Positions 10,801-19,081 of a stretch of DNA of 22,581 bases are shown here, piece by piece. Every line of letters begins with the position of its first letter. Position 1 is the first letter of the stretch. A program made the translations under genes and the position numbers. The stretch is from NCBI GenBank assembly GCA_018398765.1, contig JAHBMJ010001857.1, positions 2,879-25,459 on the forward strand. Direction: 5' to 3'. The notes under the pieces are model-generated. The model saw only the letters and a program-made list of their open reading frames with translations. It was not told the DNA's origin and searched no databases. The stretch comes from Chromera velia (taxonomy: Eukaryota > Sar > Chromeraceae).

Positions 10801-13800
10801 TCACCCTTTCTCTCTCTCGTGCTTTTTCTCCCTCACCAATCGACGTGGCATTTCTTCCGGTTCACACGAGCGTGCGTGCCTCTCTGTAGGTTGAATGGTC
10901 CCTTAATTGAATTGCATGCATGCAGGCACTGGGTGATGGAGGGAGGTGGGTCCGGGGGAAGCCTTCCTCCCGTCCTTCTTTCAGCAGAGACCAGAGAGAC
11001 TCTTGAAGAATCGCTTCGGAAGTCGCTGATCAGGTGGGTCTTCCTCTCTGCCTCTCTCTGCCTGCCTCCGTGCGTGTGGGCGTGGGTTTGAACGCTGGGG
11101 CGCCTAGAAGCATGCCCACAACTCTTTTTTGCGAATAGAAGAGTTTCCTCGAAAGTTTCTTCAAAGCGGGGAAGGAGCGGAAGCAGCAGGAAATAAATAA
11201 ATAAAAGGGTTTTCAGAAATGAAGAGTCACTTGTTATGTGGAGAGGAGGGTGAGTTGATCAAACGACTCTCTGTGCATGGCCACGACAGGTGTGTCAGCA
11301 CTTGCTGGACACTCTTGCTCGTCTACCCTCTATGTACCTGCGAGTCTGTCTGTCTGTCTGTCGAACCATAGAGTCTGTCTGTCAGGGATCACGCACGTGA
11401 AATCATTGGAAGAGGTATAGAGCTGACGGCGCTAAAACTCTCGAGATTTTTCGGACCGCCTGCCTGCGTTGTCTGAGTTTTCATATTATTCTTTTTTATT
11501 TTCTGTTTTCGTTCTGTCCTCTTCTACTGTGTTCCTGAAATGAAAGAGGAGGAAATTAAATGGTAAGTCTGTCGTCGTGTGCTTCTGTCTGCAGTTTGGC
11601 GGATGGCGCCAGCTTATCTCTCTTTTTTTCATCATTCCATCAGCCTCTCCAAGCCGCTTTTTCTGGTGAGTCAAGGGGAGACTCAGTTGTTCGTCCTTCC
11701 TTTTGTGTGCAATTGCCTCGCTCTCTTCGCGACGACTTCACAATATGGACAAATGCTTTTCTCTACCTCAGCCGTCCTTTCTGTTTTTTTTTTTTTCATT
11801 TGGTAGAAGCGATAAAGGTGTCTGTTTCGTGTCCATCTCAATTTGTGAAATTAGCGGCACTTGATATTTCTCCCTCCTTGCTGTCCGCCAACGGATTTAG
11901 ACACCCTCCCGCTTTCACTCGGTTTCAGCGATCTTCTGTTCGTGTGTGCGTGATGCAGCTGCGGTGAGAGCCCCCGCCAGCGGCGGCTTCCGTGCGGTGG
12001 AGACGGGAGTATCGGAGCCCTCGCCCCGCACCTCCGCATCGGCTCCCCCGAGGAACACATGCCCCCCCGACAGAGAGAGGCTGATGGCGATGCTGCCCGA
12101 CGTTAGGAGACCCACTGTGATCTTGACGATCGACAGCCCCGAGAAGGCAGCGGCGGCTGCGTTGAGAGCAAGGGAGACAGCCGCGGGGGTTCCTTCGACT
12201 GCGGGACAGGACGGGAGGGAGGGAAGGGGGGAAGAGAACGAAAACAGCTCCTTGAGGTCGGCAGGGGAGACGGGAGTGAGAGTGAGCACCGGTCAGGGTT
12301 CGAATCCTCGCCGCCTTCTTTCTTTGTATGAAGAAGAAAGAGAGGGGGAAGGTGAGGAAAACAGAACCCTCAGAGACAGTAGAGGTTCTTCCCATCATCT
12401 TACACCTGCTCAGGATGGGAGTAGAGGACTGAAGAGCAAGAGCGAGACGTGCACCGAAAATTCGCATCCTCAGAGAGCTCTGCCGTCTTCACTCCAATCA
12501 GAAAGCAGAGAAGACACAAAAGTCATGGAAGGAAATGGTCAGCAGGAGAGAACACAAACAGCCTCCTCTGGTTTGTGGGCCCCCCTTCTCGAGTTCTCCA
12601 GAGAGTCAGCAGGCTCGGAGAGGTCAAGGGAGAGGGACGGGAGTCTGGGGGTGTGTCAGAGTCGGGAGGGTGAGATGATGACGATGATGAGGTCCCCTGT
12701 TGGGCTTTGGACAGAGGGGTTTGACGGGGCCGCAAGCTCGAGGAGTCAGAGGGGTGCCGCGACAGAGTCGGAGAGACTCGAGAGAGGCCTGCAGGTTTGC
12801 GTGCGGGGAAACTCTCTGGGACGGTCTCAGTCTAATGAGGTCTCTGCGGGGGAGGGGGCCCGCTCGAGTCGGGGGGTTGGGGCGAGTGCAGAGCACAACA
12901 TATGGGGTGAGCCTGCAGGAGTACAGAGTCTCGTTGCACGTTCGCGTTCTTCCTCCAGAGGCGTTGGGGGGGAGTTGAATGACCATTGCAGAGGGGGAGG
13001 GAAAGAGAGGGAGAGGGAGGAGATGGGAGTGGTGGGGGGCTGCGTCCTCCCTGTGGACGGCAACGACCCGTGTGCAGCTGGGCCTGCAGAGACTGTGGGG
13101 AGTCCTGGGCCTCTGTCTGAAGGAACTTTAGAAGGCGAGGGGCGGAGGACGACGGGAAGTGTTCTCAGTGAGGCGGGCGGGGCCTTTCCGGCAGCGGTGG
13201 CGGTCAGTGAATGATGAATGGTCCAGGAGGAGGGTTGACGCAAAGTTGGCGTGCATCTTTTTTGCTTTTTGTTTTGAAGCGTAGATTTGCAAAGACTGTG
13301 TGCGCTCTATTGTGTTGGATAAGTTCCGCTTCTTATGTGGCAGTCGTTTGGCCCATTTCGATCGTGTTTCCAGCCGTGTTCCTTTCTTCACACGTGTCTT
13401 TAGCCCTCTTCTCGTTTTTTTCTTTTCAGCATGCCAAGGTTCTTTATGTGGAATTGTGAAGTAGAACACAAACGCAGGAAACGAAGTGTGCAGGCTTCAT
13501 CTCTAAATCTCTGCGTGCAGGCGTTTCGGTCTGAAATTCGGGAGTTTCTCTCGAGACACAAAATCTCCAAAACGCCCCCCGAGTTCCTGTCTCTCCTCTC
13601 AAACGCTCTCTGGGGTCTCATATGCCGTTGTGCGACTCATTTCCTCTTGGAGCCCCCAGCTGTTGATTCTTCGACTTTGAGTGAGGATGGGAGGAGGAAG
13701 AAGCAAAATGCAAAAGAACGGGGGGGGCGGCGACGTCGGCGTTCTTCGTCTTCTTACGCCTGGGGTCCTGATGAGAGCGGTGATGACTTTTTGTCCGGGG

Positions 13801-16117
13801 AGGCAGTGGAGGCCCTCGCTCTTCTGTTGACGAAGGTCAAAAGGTCCGTCCGTCCGTCCGTCTGTACTCTCGTCCGCTTCAATTGCATAGAAGCCTCAGA
13901 ATGTGTGGTGCCCCTCCCGATGGATGCTGGACGACAGAGGACACAGCCAGTCATTCATTCATTCATTCATGCATTCATTCATTCATTCATCCATCCATTC
14001 ATTCATTCATTCATTCATTCATTCATTCAATGGCACTGCCTTGTCTCCCATTTGTTCTTTATTTCGGGTACCCAGTCCTGCCTCCCTCTGTCTCTTTCTC
14101 CCTCCCTCCCTTCATCTTTTCCCTCTGTGAGAGAGATGTGCGTGCAGAGAGATCACTGGCCAAAATGCCTACCTGGCGGGAGAGAATAATGTGAGTCATA
14201 AAGACAGACAGTCATTTCATCGGGTTGACTCCGAATTATTCCTTGTTTTCTGTTGATGTCAGCCTTTCCGGATGAGACCTGGCACTGGAGTGACGGGAGC
14301 TGGAGAAGCCGCTGCAAGTATCAGTGAGAAGGGAAGAAATGGATAAGTCCTGAAAGACGAAAAAGCAATGACGCAGAAAAAAGTGTGTGTGTGTGTGTGT
14401 GTGTGTGTATTGCTTTGCCTTGCTCCCTCCCTCCCTCTCTCCCCCTGCGTCTTTCGCTCTCTCTTTCTCTCCCCCCCCTCTCTCTACATGTGAATGTGTG
14501 CTGCAGGCCGCCTGGAATGCAGAAGCTCGATGGTGGCGTCTGGTCTCCGCCTTCAAGACAAAGAGCGATGAGGTCAGCAGGTGACAGACAGACACGTATG
14601 TATGTATGGATGTATGTATGGATGGATGGATGCCGGCAAAGCCCTCGAGAACTGCTTCCTTTCCGTCCAACAGGTCCAAAGATGGTGGAACTAAGTGTAG
14701 AACTGTGGAATGTTCTCTTGACCAATCATATGGTGAAAGCAGTTTTTCTTCTTTCTGTGCGTGAAAACAGGAATTGGCTGACTCAATTCATCGTGCCCTG
14801 TCCGAGCTGGGTCTGTCCGGGTGCCCCCCGGGGATCGAGACTCAGTCAGGGAGAGGAGCAGAGAGAAGGGACGACTGCGAAGGGGAGAGGGACCTGATGG
14901 GGTCTCTGTCAAGGCTTCTCCTGAGAGGCTCCCTGGCTGTATCCGTGTCCTCAGTTGACGCCTCGGCGGCGCCTCGCATGTCTTTGGGCTCCTCTGCTCC
15001 CCTCGTGAGCGAATCGGGAAACTCAGGGCACAGGAGAGCAGGACAGTTGGAGGACAAGAAAATGGCAAGGGGGGGGCAAGAGGAAGAAAGAGAAGAAAAA
15101 GTAATAAGACAACAAAGAGAGAACGGAGAGAGGCGGCCAGGAAGCTCGACGAGAGGAAGGGGAGAGTGCTTGGATTGCGAGGAAGAGGAGGGGTCTGTGG
15201 GGGGGAGAGAGAAGGAGACCATGCAGATTCTGTTGGAGTCCGTGCACATCCTCTACAGAAGGTCGGTGAGTGAGTGAAAGGGTGGCTGCTTGAGTGAGTG
15301 AGTGAAAGGGTGGCCGAGTGAGTGAGTGAGTGAGTGAGTGAGTGAGTCAGTGAGTGAGTGAGTGAGTCATCTGTGCGATGGATTAATGTGAGTCCTGTGT
15401 GCTCATATGATCGTTGGAAGGAATGTGACACACTTGCGAGAGGGCACGAGGGGCCTGTGAACTTTTATGTGCTGTGCTGGTCCCTGGGGATTTTCTTTCG
15501 TTGAATTCAGATGTGGATGCATAGATGAATAGAACAAACGATCTTGAACGCTGCATGTTCTTTGCATTTATTCATTGATGTCTTTTCTTGCTGCCTTGGG
15601 CAGGGCAGGGATAGAACCAACGAACGAACGATAACGCCAGCAGCCCCTTTGGTCTTTGTTGAACAATTGAGAAACTGGGGGATGGTTGACGCTAAGAAAA
15701 CCATGGACCATGGACCTCGAAGGTCGAGGTGCTCCTTCGTGCATGTGTGCATGTGCGGTCTATTACTGCATGCACCACAGGCATGGTGTTGCATGTCGAG
15801 AGCATGCGACGTGTGTGTCCTGTTTCGGTTTCTCCCTTTCTCGATTTGTGCATTCCATTGATAGACTCGCGTGCATGTGTGTGCATCTGATGATAGACTC
15901 GCGTGCATGTGTGTGCATCTGATGATAGACATGCAGTGTTTTCGTAACAGATGCGACGATAATTCCCTGTGCTCAGATTCTTGCTCATTGCTGTGCTTGA
16001 TCTATTCACTTATGTGATTTTGTCTCTGGTGCAATTACTTTTTGCAGGGGAGGCAAATCTCATGAAAAGCTGTCCGCGATGTTCTCCGAAATTCGGCCGG
16101 TGTTCGCCAATATGTGA
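4877..16117 (+). CDS. Large 12-exon gene, unrecognised ~2,436-residue protein
   Basis: I do not recognise this protein. Exons: 4877-5299, 5406-9035, 9204-9377, 9584-9646, 9947-10602, 10926-11033, 11595-11665, 11959-13202, 13521-13835, 14507-14572, 14771-15261, 16048-16117. Junction phases are 0,0,0,0,2,2,1,0,0,0,2. The lengths sum to 7,311 nt, a multiple of three ending in TGA. The start is the first ATG after an in-frame TGA that abuts it. The protein begins MEESVDSALL with no signal peptide, and I see no clear membrane segment. Helix-like blocks (about residues 180-330, 640-830, 1040-1150, 2124-2300 and the last 50) alternate with Gly/Ser/Glu/Arg-rich linkers; a short poly-Gln lies near 6500. 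The helical C-terminus, including a WWRL segment, suggests a scaffold or tethering protein, which is only a guess. Alternative donors exist at introns 1, 9 and 11. The real model may differ or be more than one gene. Confidence 0.65.
5300..5405 (+). other. Intron 1 (106 nt, phase 0)
   Basis: The donor is GTG|GTCAGT and the acceptor CCTGCAG after a C-rich tract at 5391-5400. Splicing joins the 146-residue ORF at 4877 to the long ORF in frame. A donor three bases earlier (5297) would remove one valine only. Confidence 0.75.
5406..9035 (+). CDS. Exon 2 of the large gene (3,630 nt)
   Basis: This is a continuous 1,210-codon frame from the TGCAG acceptor at 5405 to the AAG|GTCAGC donor at 9036. It holds half of the protein, while the other coding exons range from 63 to 1,244 nt. 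The encoded part alternates helical blocks with long low-complexity linkers, including Gly runs near 6110-6130 and 6210-6230. A 141-nt pyrimidine-rich stretch at 7411-7551 has the ends of an intron but keeps the frame open either way. The long minus-strand ORFs opposite this exon look like shadows of its GC-rich codons. Confidence 0.75.
10603..10925 (+). other. Intron 5 (323 nt, phase 2)
   Basis: The donor GTGTGT follows ...CTCAG and the acceptor is CATGCAG. The split codon AG|G gives arginine. Pyrimidine-rich patches and a GCATGCATGC sequence precede the acceptor. No other exon is evident inside. Confidence 0.65.
11034..11594 (+). other. Intron 6 (561 nt, phase 2)
   Basis: The donor is GTGGGT and the acceptor TCTGCAG. 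The intron includes AAATAAATAAATAAA near 11190-11205 and GTCT tandem tracts at about 11346-11385. The flanking exons agree in phase. A small unseen exon inside cannot be excluded. Confidence 0.6.
13203..13520 (+). other. Intron 8 (318 nt, phase 0)
   Basis: The donor is GCG|GTCAGT and the acceptor CGTGCAG. Reading on past the donor meets TGA within three codons. Two earlier AGs (TTTTCAG at 13429 and GTGCAG just before 13494) are possible but less suitable acceptors. Confidence 0.65.
13951..14029 (+). repeat. TTCA tetranucleotide microsatellite
   Basis: About 79 bp of near-perfect TTCA units carry single GCAT and CCATCC interruptions. It lies in intron 9. ORFs through it that encode HSFI repeats are artefacts. 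Confidence 0.95.
14384..14408 (+). repeat. GT dinucleotide microsatellite
   Basis: A run of about 12 GT units in intron 9, followed by C/T-rich sequence that leads to the acceptor. Confidence 0.9.
14595..14632 (+). repeat. GTAT/GGAT tetranucleotide microsatellite
   Basis: Units of TATG grade into GGAT. The array lies in intron 10, soon after the donor. Confidence 0.85.
15266..15369 (+). repeat. GAGT tetranucleotide array
   Basis: GTGAGTGA units start at the splice donor and continue for about 100 bp, with two embedded copies of a GAAAGGGTGGC interruption. Many copies of GTGAGT, a consensus-like donor, are therefore present in series. Confidence 0.9.
15860..15930 (+). repeat. 32-bp tandem duplication
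   Basis: A 32-bp unit starting GATAGACTCGCG occurs twice without mismatch (15860-15891 and 15892-15923), followed by a 7-bp partial third copy. It lies in intron 11. Confidence 0.95.
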
Positions 16118-17984
16118 CGCTTCGATCGTCCCTCTCTTCTCTCCCTCTCTGTCGCCCTCGCAAGTGGCCAACAGAGCGAGCTCAGCCTATTGCCTATCGA
16201 TCGATCAGACTGAGTGCATTCATTGCTTTCCCAAATCTATAGGCCGAGGAGAACGGAATCGCCAAATCCATCGGAAGAAGAAAAGGGGGAAGGTGCAAGC
16301 GGATTTTTTGTCAATCTGGATTCAGCACTGTGAGTGAAATTCATATAATATTTTTCAAAATCATGAAAAGACTCGTCTTGGTCACTTGAGGCCGAGCTCC
16401 AGCATGTATCTATTTCTCTGGCAGACCGACACTTACTCGATCCAGCCTTTCTTTCAGATCTGTGAACAAAAAGATGTATTTTTAAAAAGTTGGGAGCTAG
16501 ACAGGAGGCTCCACAAGATTATGCAGAAAGGAAAGCGGAGCCGATGAAAGAGCTGCAAGCGACCGAATGCTTGTGAGTCAGTAGAGTTTCAAGGAAATTT
16601 ATCTTTCGACTTCGCCTTCGCTTGGACTGCATGAGAGAAGAAGAGCAGAAGAAGCAGCAAGGCAAAACACAAAGCGATCGAGGTCTGCCAAAAGCGGACA
16701 TGCAGGGGATAAATAAAGAAGGGTCTCTCTTGCTCCGAGTCGGTCAAAGTGCATAGAATTGTTTGTGTCGTCTGCCTGTCTGTTTCTCGTACGTTGTCTG
16801 CCACCGGATGTTCTTTTCCGCCTCAGTTTCGTCTTTTTCTTCGTTGCTGTTGTGCTTTCAAACAAATGAATGTGCTGTAATCGATCGACCCTTTTCTGTT
16901 CTGTTGCTGTCTGGGTGCACACGCGTTGCATGACCTGTCCTGTCCAGATTATGTATAAATACACAATTGAAGTCCAGTGTTTTTCGTCTGACTAATTCAT
17001 CTGTGAAGGAAGACCTGCCTGCCTGCCTGCCTTTTCTGCCGATCTCTCGAGGAGTGAAGAGCCTCCACCGCGATGATACAACTGGCTGAGAAGGAAAGGA
17101 AAGTCGGGTCGGTTGCCTTTTTGTTTTGTTCTGACTGCATGCATGTATGACTGCTGCACGTAATTTAGGGGTGGATTGATGGGCCACTTTTCAATCGTAC
17201 ACTTAATTTGAATGTCCATTTACTGTTCTTTTCTTCCTTCCTGAATTCGCTTTGATCCATGAATTCAATGCAGGAGGGAGGGTCTTCTTCTTCCGTCTTT
17301 AATTCTCAGTATATCGATACTTGAGCATCTCTCGATTTGTCCCGATCGTCACATCGTGCAGTCCTTTTTGCTTCTCATTTCTTTGACTAGTTTCTTTGAA
17401 CTTCTTTCAATTTTATTTTCACGATAAAATGAAGCGAGGGAGGGGGATGGGACTTACCCATTGATCACAGGGTCTTGAAGTACTCAATCATGGGAAAACC
17501 TGGGGGGTGGGGACAGACAGCCTCATACAAGCTCTGTCTGCATGATAAATATAGGTGTGAATGTGATGCGTCTCCCTCAACTTGTCCTCCTTTTTTCCCG
17601 GCCCTTCAATTCCTACACAGGCAGCTAGACTGGTTAGTCACCGTTAGTGCCTCGCTCCGATTTAATTGCTTATGAAGCGATGCTCAAAAACTGTAGACAA
17701 TAAACTTGCATCCTAGCTTGCATCCGAGTCCGAGTCAGTGAATATAGTACGTATACTCAATATGGTAGTTGAAACTGTATGAAACTGCGTCACACTATAG
17801 GCGTCACACAAGATCCTATGACCTCACAACTTTTGTGAGAACCTGCATGTATAATTAGTGATTAGTGATTAGTGGTGCCCTAGAGCACTGTCGCCGTTTT
17901 GTCTTATTATATGACTCTTATAGGGGTGGCCCCCACAAACGGCAAGGGGGTGTAATGCTCCGCCCTGCTAGTAACTCTTGCAAC
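16118..17984 (+). other. 3' region of the large gene and intergenic DNA
   Basis: This holds the presumed 3' UTR and the spacer to the convergent LRR gene. AATAAA occurs at 16712-16717, a possible but distant poly(A) signal. There are short tandem tracts (CCTG near 17018-17030) and a few ORFs of 60-120 codons with no protein character. No RNA gene was recognised. Confidence 0.45.
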
Positions 17985-18365
17985 GTACCCTTCAAAGACA
18001 TAAGAATTTACACAGGAATTTAGACAGGAATTTACTACTATTCAGTTTAGAGGAATTTAACAAGGAATCTAAACGAATTTAAAGACAGGAATTTAGAGGA
18101 ATTTGGCGATTTTTGGAGGTCGATTTCTCATAAACTATGATAAGTTAGAACTTGATATTATTGGTGCTTATAGATCTATATTAAAGCTATAAAGATAATT
18201 AATATTAAGTTCTAAGTCATCATAGTTTATAAGAAATTGACCTCCAAAGTTTAGGAATTTAGCTAGGAATTTAGAGGTCTGAATTCCTTTAACTAGATTC
18301 CTGTCTAAATTTCTCTAAATTCCTGTCTAAATTCCTGTCTAAATTCCTAGGTCGTTGCAGGGTAC
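17985..18365. repeat. Foldback (MITE-like) element with nested GGAATTTAGACA repeats
   Basis: The left end begins GTACCC (17985) and the right end closes with GGGTAC (18360-18365). The two halves are imperfect reverse complements. The central hairpin (about 18115-18247) has arms of ~50 bp with few mismatches, starting GGAGGTC and ending GACCTCC. The outer parts hold several copies of a GGAATTTAGACA-like motif, inverted between halves. There is no ORF. A direct target-site duplication was not clear. Confidence 0.75.
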
Positions 18366-19081
18366 AAATAGATGTAGCAACGCTGACATCTATATACAAG
18401 AGAAAACTAGGTTTCCCATAGGTAAAACTGCCTCATGCGTTGCCGCCGAACGCTAGACGCCTATTCATAGGCCAATGGCGATGGCGTATGATGATGATGA
18501 TGATTAAAAAAATAAATAAAGAAATTTAGGCCAAAATCTGAATTAGTTTTTTTATTTTTGTGCGCGAGCTATAAGCTTTGAGCTTGAAACGTGAAGTTTG
18601 CACTTCAAAAAAATAAATAAATAAAAAGTAAAATTAATTATAAGTAATACCTCAAATTAAATTATTTGAGCAAATAACTTTTTTATTTTTTTATGCGTGG
18701 GGAACTTTTAGAGCCTGAAATCAATAAGGACCTACACAAGGACACAGCCGCTTCACCGAAAGAGCGTATAGTGACCGAGCACTAGACCGAGCAGACATAG
18801 CCAGACTAAATCGATGTATATATCAATTTTAAAGCAGCAGCTTAACAACATAGTTACTGTGGTATATACGTGCAACGGCATATATTTTAGCATACGTTGC
18901 CATATACGCACGGACTTGCGCGCTAGCTAGCGCGGGGAAAGTGTTAAGTGCATGGGCAGATGTAACCCCTCGTCGTTTAACGCATTTGCGATCGAGGAAA
19001 CGCAAGCCTCATTGTCCTCTATAGCTCGTCGTCCCCCAGCCCCCACCCACATAAACCCAACGCTACGACCGGTGGAAGAAA
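18366..19081. other. AT-rich non-coding stretch
   Basis: About 700 bp follows the foldback element. It has ATG/GAT triplet repeats near 18490, AATAAA/AAATAAAT tracts at 18505-18625 and a perfect 16-bp palindrome at 18919-18934. The end nearest 19081 is probably the 3' UTR of the minus-strand LRR gene. No gene was seen. Confidence 0.45.
18919..18934. repeat. Perfect 16-bp palindrome
   Basis: CGCGCTAGCTAGCGCG is its own reverse complement. Its role is unknown and it may be chance. Confidence 0.8.

Larger units (their letters stand above)
13836..14506 (+). other. Intron 9 (671 nt, phase 0) rich in microsatellites
   Basis: The donor AAG|GTCAAA and acceptor GCTGCAG join in phase 0 to a Trp-rich 22-residue exon. 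Inside are GTCC repeats (13844-13864), a TTCA/ATCC array (13951-14029), a GT dinucleotide run (~14384-14408) and long pyrimidine tracts before the acceptor. An alternative donor at 13844 would shift the next exon to another open frame. Confidence 0.6.
15262..16047 (+). other. Intron 11 (786 nt, phase 2)
   Basis: The donor AG|GTCGGT (15262) and acceptor TTTGCAG (16047) lead to the final 70-nt exon. A donor that looks stronger, TCG|GTGAGT at 15266, would instead end the protein after five codons of exon 12 in another frame. The intron holds a GAGT array and a 32-bp tandem duplication. No coding exon is evident within it. Confidence 0.55.

Noticed and set aside
13951-14029. CRISPR-like or minisatellite array
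   Set aside because: It is a plain tetranucleotide microsatellite without spacers. No CRISPR array or cas gene was seen anywhere in the window.
14236-14725. Minus-strand ORFs with HTHTHT and SIHTSIHT runs
   Set aside because: They are made mostly of microsatellite translation and lie within an intron and a small exon of the plus-strand gene.
17475-17675. Small 66-codon ORF in the intergenic region
   Set aside because: It shows no family character and lies in non-coding context. Length alone is not evidence.
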